From an uncultured Bacteroidales bacterium (GTDB lineage Bacteria; Bacteroidota; Bacteroidia; Bacteroidales; UBA932), in assembly GCA_944326355.1 (NCBI GenBank), contig CALVDO010000008.1, positions 37,395-101,394 on the forward strand: DNA of 64,000 nt. Reading direction: 5' to 3'. The notes under the pieces were generated by a model that did no database searches, was not told the origin of the DNA, and saw only the letters and a list, made by a program, of their open reading frames with translations. The translations under genes and the position numbers were made by a program. Positions 44,401 through 52,525 of the stretch are shown here, one piece after another (the first letter of the stretch is position 1; every line of letters starts with the position of its first letter).

Positions 44401-44454
44401 TTCGGCACACGTCAGGATGAAGACTATGGCGAATATTATGTTCAGGGCTTTCAT
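41383..44454 (-). CDS. Polysaccharide lyase family 8-type, chondroitinase ABC-like
   Basis: The 1023-residue exported protein has a signal peptide (MKALNIIFAIVFILTCAEASA). The order of domains fits chondroitin ABC lyases: an N-terminal beta-sandwich (to about 170), an alpha/alpha toroid and C-terminal beta-sheet domains. The catalytic-region motif is GFQPDGTISHHTGHG near residue 471, similar to the GFKPDGTAWRHEGNYPG region of chondroitinase ABC. LKDTPFRL follows. Beta-elimination of chondroitin-type or other uronate glycans is therefore likely, but substrate is inferred. It starts 18 bp after an S9 peptidase gene on the same strand. The last codons lie in a 20-bp tandem duplication. Confidence 0.78.
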   Translation of the reverse strand: MKALNIIFAIVFILTCAEASAHGVNGESSGQEEYARQDEAAEDIFAGYFDIRTGCGEGEEVTGRIHLERNKDILHSPVPEGWHFEITGQPAENLFSIRTWRDLSGRVMGIFSVAEGKHTGSVERPYPMEMALMDGEDVLGKFSVEIHIEKQTLWETLYERYVPIALETGRMYGRMRFSDSRTAELIGELEETGGRFRGLRCYDAKPQDYVGDFGHDDEFRPTGTIEYDWEKVVNMIGGLGYSYAKSAIYGPEGDPEKRKRLRDALYHAILTYASSVPVEGTDMMTDGKPIGNCTGDGFSLLQAHGLSGIQIPTHQWTLTDGLTVPALVLMPDLLDGMSRGDTLCLQVHDALIRYMQIFFSEIKSRRSIDDPDGRWGEIRDTLHSHGAWADANLGHRSRTLLALPLIWADYNRPVTYVQYWYSSYYDDPPFEGFSFSPGWSPHGVIDDVRYWVSRCGIPTHEYAQSGFQPDGTISHHTGHGTDMAMVAYGFEWLTSSNTGYLYLKDTPFRLPDQCYQFEADRLAQIYPRLFYRQRMDFLAAGRSFLDDMKKFVTVRYAGAVESLMDARSEDTSIEGAEKLKEICRQLNDDSFECSGTDAYWVQEYLVHRRGENEKPFFASLKLKSERTVGAEDFNRKTRRSWYAGYGILPVKVYGDEYSDKVLRSFDWHALPGLTEEWRTDAMPLGHSQASLPGANRTAGVLSDGMTGMGIYHHLPKEEYSSATGFKTYHFMESMIISTGTGIRRLREGQGQEIVTFIDQSELRTPLSWSIGGKVQTLMPGEDTVVRAVTGRPFWLHHGKKGYLVFPEGRSTLIIKTGAEVNVTDLDAATGMENFIIALSHGPLKKDGPRCGSYRYVQIPNAEAEDMDRLLKETAADLEFSEKPGAAHAVCSKSLGIWQFAFFKPGKISAGGISVSSCDTAQIMLRDAGDRWILSAGNPAPDGRKRTLKFRTDAPLAPGTYRYMTAGLYPLEGETVSVSPCEGGREITVDLPDSEDAARYGYSSDLYSASPIVIQIPKTPLPKL

Positions 44455-44472
44455 TTCAGCGGTTCGGCTTGC

Positions 44473-46923
44473 TCAGCGGTTTTCGCCGGCTTTGCACCAC
44501 CGGTCGAGCCAGCGGAAATATTCGCGGTGCCAGTAGAGCGCGTTCTGAGGCTTGAGAATCCAGTGGTTCTCGTCAGGGAACACTATCAGGCGCGACGGAA
44601 CTCCCATGAGCTGGGCCGCATTGTATGCCGCCATCCCTTCTTCAAGAGGTACTCTGAAGTCCATCCCTCCGTGGGTGACGAGGATTGGGGTATCCCATGC
44701 GGTCACGAGCTTGTGCGGCGAATTGGCGTAGTGTCTGACGGCCTTCGGCGCATCGCTCCACGGCGAACCTCCCTGACGGATGCCTCCGAAGGTCTCTCCG
44801 TCACCGGCAGGCCCCGTCGGACATTCCGGAGTGCCCACTCGAGGATCGGCCTCATATTCGTGAAGTCCTCCGTTGTCCCAGTTGGCGAACCACATTTCTT
44901 CCGTGGTCATGTACATGTGCTCTTCGTTGAAGATTCCCGCGTGAGCCACGAATGCGTCAAATGTGTTCCGGTGCACGCCGGCCAGGTAATAGACCGAGTA
45001 GCCTCCGTAGCTCGCCCCGCACGCTGCCATCTTGCCAATGTACGGCTCAGACTTGATGGCCTTTGCGGCGGAGAGGTAGTCCTGGATGTTCAGGCCGGAA
45101 TAGTCGCCGGAGATCTGTTCGGTCCATTCCTGTCCGAATGCTGTAGTGCCGCGTCTGTTGGGAAGAACCACGACGTATCCCTGTGCTGCCATGAGCCTGT
45201 AGTTCCATCTGTACGACCAGCTCTGGCTCAGGGAGCTCTGCGGCCCGCCGAGGCAGATGAGGATGGAAGGATATTCTTTATCGGCGTCGAAATGCGGCGG
45301 GTAAACTACCCATGTGAGCATGTCCTTGCCGTCCACCGTCTTTATGTATCTGGCTTCCGTCACAGGCATATAGAGAGCTGCGAGCAGGTCGCTGTTCTCA
45401 TCTGTCACTTGTCTGTACTCAACGGTCTCTGCGGTTACCGGGCAAGTTCCCTTCAGCGGGGCGCTCGGTATGGCGTCTCCATAGGCGGCTGCGTCTCCTC
45501 CGATCTTTACGGACACGATTTCGTCAGGGAAGTTCATGCTGCACCATGTCGTGAGCAGGGAGACCTCCCCGTCCTTGCCGGTCGAGATGTGGAACGGCGA
45601 ACCGAAGTCATACCAGAGGTCTTCTCCGGTCACCCTCTCTATGATGTCGGCGTTGCCGTCTGAGGTGTCCGGGACACAGGCTCTGAAGATGCCCTGAATC
45701 CCCTCGGCAAGTGCGCTGAAGTAGACATATCTGGAGTCCGGACTCCATACGGGTCCTGCGACATTGTATTTGAAGCTGCCTGTCAGTTCCCTCACATTTG
45801 CGGCGGTGATTCCTGCATCCCCGACCGAAACCGAAGGACCATTGGCCGTGACGGCATCGTTCCTGCCGCCCGTGGTGATGTCAGCCACCATCAGTCTCTG
45901 CCTGTCCGCCTCATATCCGTTCCTTGCCATGCTCACCCAGCATAGCTTCGTGCCGTCCGGAGACCAGACCGGATCGGTGTCATATCCGCCCTTCATGTCA
46001 ATGACGGACGTCTTCCCTGTGGCCACTTCATAGAGATAGATTTCCGTGTCTGTGGAAAAGGCATATTCTCTGCCGGTGAGCTTGCGGCATGAATAGGCTA
46101 TATACTTGCCGTCAGGACTCCAGTCAAGCTGGCCTATGCCGCCGAAAGGTTCTGTGGGAAGCTCGTAGAGAGCCTCTTCCTCTGGCAGGATGTCTGCTGA
46201 GGATGCTTCCGTAACGCTCATTTTGCCCTTCTTGCCGAAGGCTGCTTTAGACACGAAAGTGTGCGGAATCTCCAGTACCCAGTGATCCCAGTGCCTGTAC
46301 ATCAGGTCGTCGGCCGAGATGGCGGACGATTTGTCGATGTCAGGATAAAGGTCTGACGGCTTTTTCTGTGCGCTCTGCACCATGCTCACGTACATCACCA
46401 TGCTCTGGTCCGGCGACAGTTTGAATTCGCTGATTCCCGCCGGGATGTCGCTCACCTTCACGGCCTTCCCGAGTTTTAGCGCACCGGCCTCCCCCTTGAG
46501 GGGAGCCGTCCACATCTGTCCGTCCTGCAGATACATGACATGCCGCCCGTCATTGCTCCACCTCGCGTTGGAGATGCTTTTCCCTGAGCGGGTAAGCTGC
46601 TGTCTGCCGCTGCCGTCGGCTCTGCAGACATAGAGGTTGGTGCAGGACCTGTTCTCCTTTATCGAGGTGTATGACACACCATATAATATCAGGCTCCCGT
46701 CCGGGGAGACCTGCGGGTCGGAAATCCTGCCGAAGGAAAGCAGCACTTCAGGAGTCATCACCCCGTCTTTTACCGCTGTCTCCGGTTTCCCGACATAACC
46801 ATTGTCATTATTCTTCATGCCGATTTCTTTTTCTGCCGATCCGGTTCTCGCGCAGGCGGCCGCAAGAATGGCGGAGGCCATCATAATGACCGCGCCCGAC
46901 GCTGCCTTTGTCATCAATTTCAT
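44473..46923 (-). CDS. S9 family serine peptidase (prolyl oligopeptidase-like), lipoprotein
   Basis: The 816-residue product has a lipoprotein signal (AILAAACARTGS). An N-terminal seven-bladed propeller made of PD40/WD40-like strands follows, with many SPDG motifs such as LDWSPDGKYIAYSC and PVWSPDGTKLCWV. A C-terminal alpha/beta-hydrolase domain completes it. The catalytic Ser is near 636 in CGASYGGYSVYY, with Asp near 754 in HGGMDFRVPLEEG and His near 785 in DENHW. It resembles dipeptidyl or acylaminoacyl peptidases of Bacteroidota. It starts one base after the WYL regulator stop, and the lyase gene follows by 18 bp. The three genes are almost certainly one transcript. Confidence 0.92.
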   Translation of the reverse strand: MKLMTKAASGAVIMMASAILAAACARTGSAEKEIGMKNNDNGYVGKPETAVKDGVMTPEVLLSFGRISDPQVSPDGSLILYGVSYTSIKENRSCTNLYVCRADGSGRQQLTRSGKSISNARWSNDGRHVMYLQDGQMWTAPLKGEAGALKLGKAVKVSDIPAGISEFKLSPDQSMVMYVSMVQSAQKKPSDLYPDIDKSSAISADDLMYRHWDHWVLEIPHTFVSKAAFGKKGKMSVTEASSADILPEEEALYELPTEPFGGIGQLDWSPDGKYIAYSCRKLTGREYAFSTDTEIYLYEVATGKTSVIDMKGGYDTDPVWSPDGTKLCWVSMARNGYEADRQRLMVADITTGGRNDAVTANGPSVSVGDAGITAANVRELTGSFKYNVAGPVWSPDSRYVYFSALAEGIQGIFRACVPDTSDGNADIIERVTGEDLWYDFGSPFHISTGKDGEVSLLTTWCSMNFPDEIVSVKIGGDAAAYGDAIPSAPLKGTCPVTAETVEYRQVTDENSDLLAALYMPVTEARYIKTVDGKDMLTWVVYPPHFDADKEYPSILICLGGPQSSLSQSWSYRWNYRLMAAQGYVVVLPNRRGTTAFGQEWTEQISGDYSGLNIQDYLSAAKAIKSEPYIGKMAACGASYGGYSVYYLAGVHRNTFDAFVAHAGIFNEEHMYMTTEEMWFANWDNGGLHEYEADPRVGTPECPTGPAGDGETFGGIRQGGSPWSDAPKAVRHYANSPHKLVTAWDTPILVTHGGMDFRVPLEEGMAAYNAAQLMGVPSRLIVFPDENHWILKPQNALYWHREYFRWLDRWCKAGENR

Positions 46924-46924
46924 C

Positions 46925-47875
46925 TTATTTCAGTTTTTCAGTTTCATTTTCATCTGTGCCTCCTTCCGCGGAAAGGTCCGAATATATCTCCGACGTCTCT
47001 GCGGCCCTCCGGGCGATTTCTCTCCTTATGCTTTCCGGCGAAAGCACCTCTATTCTCGGGCTGAGCCTGAACAGCTCCATCAGGAGACTTTCGTCAGGAC
47101 AGGCAAATATAGAAAATGTTACAGAATCACCCTCCCGGGAAATGATTTTCTGACTTCTGTGAAGCGGCAGGTCGCTGATGTACCTCGCCTCCTTGCCCGA
47201 TGTCCTGAATATGACCTCCTCCGGCTTGCCTGACGACAGATATATCCCGAAGCTCGTCGCGAAGAGGGCGTCTACGTCGAAGCCGGGAGGCATCCTGAAA
47301 TGCCCCTTAGCGGACTCCATCTCCGTTATCCTGTCCATCCCGTATACCCTCATCTGCTGCCTTTCAATGCAGAACGCCACTATGTACCACCTGCGAAGAT
47401 GCTCCTTCACGGCGTATGGCCTCAGAGTGTACCGGGAGACCTCGCTCCCCGTGTATTTGCGGTAGCCGATCCGTATCTCCCTGTTCTCGAGCATGGCGTC
47501 CATGACGTCTGCAAGATGCTTGTGCCCCGAAGGCACGTCGTCCACAGACACTCTTCCGGAAAGCCTCTCTTTGCCGAGGGAGAGGATGCTGTTGACGGTG
47601 AACGTGTTGATGAGCCAAGAAGCGGTCGCGTCTTCGTCCGACACGTCGTCAGGGTATCTTATGAAATACCTGCTGGTGCTGCGGTCGCATTCAATGCGTA
47701 TCCCGAATGTGGATTCGATGACTTCCCTGTGGTTGTTGAAGGAGCGTCTCGGGTATGGCGCTCCGAAGCGTCTCTCCCATCTTTCGGAGAGCTCCTTCAG
47801 GTCTATGCCCCGGCCTCCGGCCCTGATGAAGGTCTGGATGAGCCACACGTATTTCTGGAGAAGTTCAGCAACCAT
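46925..47875 (-). CDS. WYL domain transcriptional regulator
   Basis: The 316-residue product has an N-terminal helix-turn-helix-like region (IDLKELSERWERRFGAPYPRRSFNNHREVIESTFGI, about residues 24-60). A central WYL domain follows (IRIGYRKYTGSEVSRYTLRPYAVKEHLRRWYIVAFC, with RRWYIVAF as the family core). It ends in a C-terminal WCX-type extension. WYL domains sense ligands, often nucleic acids or nucleotides, in stress and defence regulators, but many Bacteroidota WYL proteins are general regulators. No defence gene is adjacent. Only one base separates its stop from the S9 peptidase start. It lies 58 bp after recG. Confidence 0.9.
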   Translation of the reverse strand: MVAELLQKYVWLIQTFIRAGGRGIDLKELSERWERRFGAPYPRRSFNNHREVIESTFGIRIECDRSTSRYFIRYPDDVSDEDATASWLINTFTVNSILSLGKERLSGRVSVDDVPSGHKHLADVMDAMLENREIRIGYRKYTGSEVSRYTLRPYAVKEHLRRWYIVAFCIERQQMRVYGMDRITEMESAKGHFRMPPGFDVDALFATSFGIYLSSGKPEEVIFRTSGKEARYISDLPLHRSQKIISREGDSVTFSIFACPDESLLMELFRLSPRIEVLSPESIRREIARRAAETSEIYSDLSAEGGTDENETEKLK

Positions 47876-47933
47876 ATCTGGAGAAATTCATCTGTTCCGG
47901 CTTCGGCAGCCAGTCTTGCCGCAGCCCGTTTAT

Positions 47934-50156
47934 TCAGCTTATCTTGCTGTAGTCCCGTATGTTGTATTTGTCTTTTCTGAGCTCTTCCCTCAGCACTTCG
48001 TTCTTGTCGGAGGAAAGGGTCGGGTCGTCGCGGAGGACTGCCTCTGCGCATTGTCTCGCCTCGTTGAGCAAGAGTCCGTCCCTGGCGAGTGACGCTATGC
48101 TCAGCGTGACGGGCAGCCCGCTCTGCTGGGTCCCCTCCAGATCTCCGGGACCGCGCATCTTCATGTCTTCCTCCGCCAGTTCGAAACCGTTTTCCGTCGC
48201 GCACATCAGGTCGATTCTCTTCCTTGACTCTTCGCTGATCTTGTGCCCCGTCATGAGCACGCAGTAGGACTTCTCAGAGCCGCGCCCTACCCTTCCCCTG
48301 AGCTGGTGCAGCTGGCTGAGACCGAATCGTTCGGCGCTCTCGATGACCATGACCGACGCGTTCGGCACGTCCACGCCGACTTCTATCACGGATGTGGCCA
48401 CGAGAATATCCGCCCGTCCTGCGGCAAAGGCGTCCATGTTGAATTTCTTGTCCTCGTTGCTCTGCTGCCCGTGGACTATGGCCGTCCTGTACGGAGGAAA
48501 CGGAAAAGCCTGCATTATCTGCTCATATCCCTGCTCAAGATTCTTGTAGTCCATCTTCTGGCTCTCGAATATGAGGGGATAGACGACGAACACCTGCCGT
48601 CCCGCCGCTATCTGGTCTCTCATGAACTTGTACAGGGCGCCTCTCTTCCCTTCGGTGGCGTGCATCGTCAGCACAGGCTTCCTTCCGGGAGGCAGCTCGT
48701 CTATCACGGATACGTCCAGATCCCCGTACAGGGTCATGGCGAGAGTTCTCGGAATCGGCGTGGCGGTCATGACGAGGACATGGGGAGGCAGGCCGCAGGT
48801 GGATTTGCGCCAGAGTCTGGCCCTCTGCTCGACTCCGAACCTGTGCTGCTCGTCTATCACGGCAAGCCCGAGGTTGCGGAACAGCACGTTGTCCTCGAGA
48901 AGGGCATGAGTCCCTACGGCAATCTGGATGCTCCCGTCCTCAAGACCCTGATGCGCCGCTCTTCTCTCGGCCGTCCTGCTGCTTCCCGTCAGGAGAACCA
49001 CCTTCACTCCCGCAGGCTCCACATATTTCGATATGTTTCTGAAATGCTGCTGTGCGAGAACTTCAGTCGGGGCCATGATGCACGCCTGATAGCCGTTTCC
49101 GATGGCGATCAGCGCGGTAAGGACGGCGACCATAGTCTTGCCGCTCCCCACGTCCCCCTGCAGAAGACGGTTCATCTGATGCCCGCTTCTCATGTCCTCC
49201 CTGATCTCGGTGATCACTTTCTTCTGGGCCCCGGTAAGCTGAAACGGCAGCGATTCGTAGCATCTGTTGAAGGCCGCCCCCACTTTAGGCATCCTTATCC
49301 CGTGCTCGCTTCTGCTCCGCACATATTTCTGCTTAAGCAGGGATAGCTGGAGGTAGAACAGTTCCTCGAACTTGAGACGTCGTCTTGCCTTCGCGAGAGC
49401 GTCCTGGCTGACGGGGAAATGTATGTTGCGCAGGGCGTAGTGTATCGGCACAAGCTCCATCTTCTTGAGCAGATGCTCCGGAAGCGACTCCTTCACGTCG
49501 GGAAGTGTCGCTTCGAGGGCTGTCGCCTGCAGCCTGTTCATGACCTTTTCCGTGATGCCTCCGTTCCTGAGCCGGTCCGTGCTCGGGTATATCCCGGTCA
49601 GGCAGCCTTCCGGAATCCTCGCCCCGCGTTTTGCCCCGGCGTTGTCCGAGGCGGCGTCCACCTCCGGGTGCACCATGTTGATCCGTCCGTTGAAAGATGT
49701 GGGCCTGCCGAAGAAGATGAATGTCCTTCCGGGCTCAAGTTTCTCGTACATCCACTTTATCCCCTTGAAATACACGGTCTCCATCCTGCTGCCGTCCTCG
49801 TCCTCAATGATGGCTCTCATCCGTTTGACCGAGTTGAATCTCGGCGTCTGGCCGCTGCCTCCGGAATCCTCCGCCCGCTCTGAAGACTGGGCCTGTCCGG
49901 CTTCCTCCGCCTCGATCAGCCCGGCCGCACCGTAAAGCTCCCGGCGTACGACTTTGGCCCGTATCTGCACATAGGCCATGTCCGGGACGATGTCGGCTAT
50001 GCGGACGGTGGAGCTTCTGTCTAAATATCTGAACGGGTAGAAACGGATAAGGTCGCCGAAAGTGCTTATTCCAAGCTCTTTCCGCAGAAGTTCCGCCCTT
50101 CTCGGCCCCACTCCCGGCAGATATGTTATGTCTGTCTCTGTCGCCTTTTTCTCCAT
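47934..50156 (-). CDS. recG: ATP-dependent DNA helicase RecG
   Basis: RecG remodels stalled replication forks and branched DNA. The 740-residue product has the N-terminal wedge domain (YLPGVGPRRAELLRKELGI) with an unusual Glu/Ser/Gly-rich insertion near residues 85-110 (EAEEAGQAQSSERAEDSGG). The superfamily 2 helicase motifs follow: GDVGSGKTMVA (Walker A), DEQHRFG (motif II in place of DEAD) and TATPIPRTLAM. The C-terminal motif QLHQLRGRVGRG is also present. A promoter box lies just upstream at 50181-50188. The insertion is in the wedge/OB region and may be a disordered loop. Confidence 0.97.
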   Translation of the reverse strand: MEKKATETDITYLPGVGPRRAELLRKELGISTFGDLIRFYPFRYLDRSSTVRIADIVPDMAYVQIRAKVVRRELYGAAGLIEAEEAGQAQSSERAEDSGGSGQTPRFNSVKRMRAIIEDEDGSRMETVYFKGIKWMYEKLEPGRTFIFFGRPTSFNGRINMVHPEVDAASDNAGAKRGARIPEGCLTGIYPSTDRLRNGGITEKVMNRLQATALEATLPDVKESLPEHLLKKMELVPIHYALRNIHFPVSQDALAKARRRLKFEELFYLQLSLLKQKYVRSRSEHGIRMPKVGAAFNRCYESLPFQLTGAQKKVITEIREDMRSGHQMNRLLQGDVGSGKTMVAVLTALIAIGNGYQACIMAPTEVLAQQHFRNISKYVEPAGVKVVLLTGSSRTAERRAAHQGLEDGSIQIAVGTHALLEDNVLFRNLGLAVIDEQHRFGVEQRARLWRKSTCGLPPHVLVMTATPIPRTLAMTLYGDLDVSVIDELPPGRKPVLTMHATEGKRGALYKFMRDQIAAGRQVFVVYPLIFESQKMDYKNLEQGYEQIMQAFPFPPYRTAIVHGQQSNEDKKFNMDAFAAGRADILVATSVIEVGVDVPNASVMVIESAERFGLSQLHQLRGRVGRGSEKSYCVLMTGHKISEESRKRIDLMCATENGFELAEEDMKMRGPGDLEGTQQSGLPVTLSIASLARDGLLLNEARQCAEAVLRDDPTLSSDKNEVLREELRKDKYNIRDYSKIS

Positions 50157-50180
50157 TTCCGACGCTCTTCACATGCTCTG

Positions 50181-50188
50181 CAAAAATA
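50181..50188 (-). promoter_or_regulatory. Promoter -7 element for recG
   Basis: The reverse strand reads TATTTTTG, matching TAnnTTTG, 24 bp upstream of the recG start. Confidence 0.55.
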
Positions 50189-50198
50189 ATAAGAATAC

Positions 50199-50228
50199 TT
50201 TGAATGTCTCTTTTTATTCCTATCTTTA
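50199..50228 (+). promoter_or_regulatory. Promoter of the first FISUMP gene
   Basis: TTTG (50199-50202), an 18-bp spacer and TATCTTTA (50221-50228, one mismatch to TAnnTTTG) precede the start codon at 50270. Confidence 0.5.
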
Positions 50229-50269
50229 CCATGCTTTACATTTTTTCACCATTTGTTCATATTCCAGTA

Positions 50270-51433
50270 ATGAAAAAGATTTTATTTGCGGTCTTGCTGG
50301 CTGGCGCGGTCGCCTGCAGCAAGACGGAGCCATCTGACGACGGGGAAAGAGTGCCGTCAATTCAGAAAGTGACTTGTGAAATCGTTGCTCCGGAAGATGG
50401 CACGACAATCGATCTTGCCACAACTACCCGACTCGTGATAAAGGGGAATGCCTCAGTCACCAGAGGAAAGATCGAGCTTGTGGAGCTCAGGGTCGGAGGC
50501 GTCGTCGTGCCGGATGTCAAGACTGTTCCGTTTGAACATTCCGTTCTCTTCACTGCTGACCAGCCTCTCGGCCCGTTTGCCATCTCTCTCAGCGTAGAGG
50601 GCGATGAAGGCGGCAAGGCGTCTGATCTCGTCACCGTAATCATTGAAAAAACCGCTGAAGTGCCAGAGCCGTCCGAGGACGAATTTCTCGATCCGCGCGA
50701 CAATACCGTCTACCGCACGGTGACAATAGGAGACCAGACGTGGATGGCTCAGAATCTCGCATGGCTCCCTTCGGTACATCGTCCTGAGACGGCAGCCTCA
50801 TGTCAGGGCGAGCCGTATCAGTATGTGCTCAACTACGACGGGGAGGATGTCGCTGCGGCCAAGGCCACTGAGGAATACGCTCTTTACGGAGTATTATATA
50901 ATTGGTATGCCGTTGTCGGGGAAGGCAATTCGGCAGGTGTCCCGTCAGATGCGGTGCCGAGCGGCGTGCAGGGCCCTTGTCCTGACGGCTGGCATGTGCC
51001 GAGTCAGGCCGAGTGGCAGACCCTGTTCGATTTTGTCGCCAATGAGCTCCCGCCTGTAAAAGGCAACGGGATGTATATCGATCTCGGTCTTCCCGGTGAA
51101 GAGCCGTATTGGGAATACGAGGAGGGTCTGAAAAACGTATGGTCGGCCCTTGCCGGGCTCGAAGGCTGGGGTGCCTCATCGATGACAGGGGAGAATCCAG
51201 ACCTTGAGGCCGGTCCGCGCGACACCTACGGATTCGGCGTAGTGCCTTCGGGCCAGTGCTGGCAGACGGGAACATTCGGATATTCAGAGTCCAATGCCGT
51301 CCTCTGGATGCCTCATGCGCAGGAATACGGCGGAGCGACCGTTTCTTTCACCAACCTCTCATATATGCCGGACTTCTCCAAGAGCGGTCTTCAGAATGCG
51401 AGAGGCTATGCTGTAAGATGCCTCAAGGACTGA
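50270..51433 (+). CDS. FISUMP domain lipoprotein (first of two)
   Basis: The 387-residue product starts at ATG 50270 (MKKILFAVLLAGAVACSKTEP) with an AVAC lipobox; the longer frame is upstream of the promoter box. Residues about 25-140 are an Ig-like domain. The FISUMP (Fibrobacter succinogenes major paralogous) domain follows, with DPRDNTVYRTVTIGDQTWMAQNLAW, then GVLYNWYAVV, CPDGWHVPSQAEW and a final GYAVRCLKD. FISUMP is a C-type-lectin-like fold found in surface lipoproteins, with no defined role. A second, shorter FISUMP gene follows by 32 bp. Confidence 0.88.
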   Translation: MKKILFAVLLAGAVACSKTEPSDDGERVPSIQKVTCEIVAPEDGTTIDLATTTRLVIKGNASVTRGKIELVELRVGGVVVPDVKTVPFEHSVLFTADQPLGPFAISLSVEGDEGGKASDLVTVIIEKTAEVPEPSEDEFLDPRDNTVYRTVTIGDQTWMAQNLAWLPSVHRPETAASCQGEPYQYVLNYDGEDVAAAKATEEYALYGVLYNWYAVVGEGNSAGVPSDAVPSGVQGPCPDGWHVPSQAEWQTLFDFVANELPPVKGNGMYIDLGLPGEEPYWEYEEGLKNVWSALAGLEGWGASSMTGENPDLEAGPRDTYGFGVVPSGQCWQTGTFGYSESNAVLWMPHAQEYGGATVSFTNLSYMPDFSKSGLQNARGYAVRCLKD

Positions 51434-51465
51434 GTCTGTCGTGACTTTCTTAGCGGAAGGAAGAG

Positions 51466-52338
51466 ATGAAGAAGAGTCTGATGCTTTTGGCGGCTGCGGC
51501 AGGAATGCTGCTCGCGGCCTGTGAGAGGACTTCTCCGGAGAACGGCGACGGGGCGGGCGGCGGCCCTTCCGGAGGAGATGATGAGCCGGGTATCTCCGTG
51601 CCGAAACCGGAGACCGGAGAGATGACTGACGCCAGGGACGGGAAAGTCTATGGGACTGTCACTCTGGGCAATCAGGTATGGATGTCCGAGAATCTTGCAT
51701 ATATGCCCGAAGGAGAACAGGATACGGATATCTCCTGGGATGAGCCGAGATACTATGTCTGGGGTGACTATCTGCTTGATTCGGAGAGCGAAGTCGAGCG
51801 CGAGATGGCAAGGGCCTCTCTCGAGGCCTATGGGGTATTCTACAACTGGTGGGCCGCGATGGACGGCGACCCTGCCCCTGCGGAGGGCGCTTCCGCCAGA
51901 GGAATCTGCCCTGAAGGCTGGCACATTCCGTCCGCTGCCGAATGGGACGGGCTTGTGACCTATCTTTCCGAATCAGGGTTCTCATCTTCTGAAGAAGATC
52001 CTCTGGCGGTGGCCAAGGCCCTCGCGATAGACGAGGAGAACGTGTGGATGGTCGATCCGGCAGAGGAGGAGGCGCCTCTTGAAACATGGCCGGCCGTCAA
52101 CCCTCTGAAAAACAACGCCAGCGGCTTCTCCGGCTATCCGATAGGCTTCCGGGCGTGTACCGGAACTGACGTGTGGATGCACTCGTTGTATAGTGCAGGA
52201 TGGTGGACTTCAACGGAGTCGTCCAACATCGAGGGCCTCGTCCTTGCCACAAGGATGTACTCCACGGATCCGTATTTCCGTACGGGCTCCGACTTCAATA
52301 AGGGAGTAGGTCTCACCGTAAGATGTCTTAAGGACTGA
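51466..52338 (+). CDS. FISUMP domain lipoprotein (second of two)
   Basis: The 290-residue lipoprotein has the signal MKKSLMLLAAAAGMLLAAC, then a Gly/Pro-rich disordered spacer (residues 20-50). The FISUMP domain contains DARDGKVYGTVTLGNQVWMSENLAY, GVFYNWWAAM, CPEGWHIPSAAEW, GWWTSTESS and a final GLTVRCLKD. Unlike its upstream paralogue it lacks the Ig-like domain. The shared C-terminal VRCLKD and common motifs indicate tandem duplication followed by divergence. It is 32 bp downstream and ends at a strong terminator, so the two form a transcription unit. Confidence 0.88.
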   Translation: MKKSLMLLAAAAGMLLAACERTSPENGDGAGGGPSGGDDEPGISVPKPETGEMTDARDGKVYGTVTLGNQVWMSENLAYMPEGEQDTDISWDEPRYYVWGDYLLDSESEVEREMARASLEAYGVFYNWWAAMDGDPAPAEGASARGICPEGWHIPSAAEWDGLVTYLSESGFSSSEEDPLAVAKALAIDEENVWMVDPAEEEAPLETWPAVNPLKNNASGFSGYPIGFRACTGTDVWMHSLYSAGWWTSTESSNIEGLVLATRMYSTDPYFRTGSDFNKGVGLTVRCLKD

Positions 52339-52360
52339 CGCGAAGTCTGTCCTGATGGCG

Positions 52361-52398
52361 GGGAAGACGCATGTGGATTCAGATGCGTCTTCCCTTTT
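52361..52398 (+). terminator. Terminator after the FISUMP pair
   Basis: Perfect 12-bp arms GGGAAGACGCAT (52361-52372) and ATGCGTCTTCCC (52383-52394) are followed by TTTT. Confidence 0.85.
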
Positions 52399-52499
52399 CA
52401 TTTCATTCCGGCGGCCCTTTCCGATTCCTGTTCCGGATTCTCGGCAATCCTGCTGCTCCGAATCCTCGGGAATCATAGAGATTTCTTTTCAAAATTGTT

Positions 52500-52507
52500 T
52501 ATTTTTG
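52500..52507 (+). promoter_or_regulatory. Promoter -7 element for pdxA-rnhA
   Basis: TATTTTTG matches TAnnTTTG and ends 18 bp before the pdxA start, which excludes the longer upstream frame. Confidence 0.55.
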
Positions 52508-52525
52508 CAGACAAATTTCATTGAT

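Noticed and set aside
44014..45663. A 549-codon open frame on the forward strand
   Set aside because: It is antisense to the S9 peptidase and lyase genes and resembles no family.
46925..47875. WYL regulator as part of a phage defence island
   Set aside because: The neighbours are recG, a peptidase and a lyase; no nuclease, restriction or other defence gene is present.
52355..52525. Extended N-terminus of PdxA
   Set aside because: The extra 57 residues overlap the FISUMP terminator and the pdxA promoter box and match nothing in the family.
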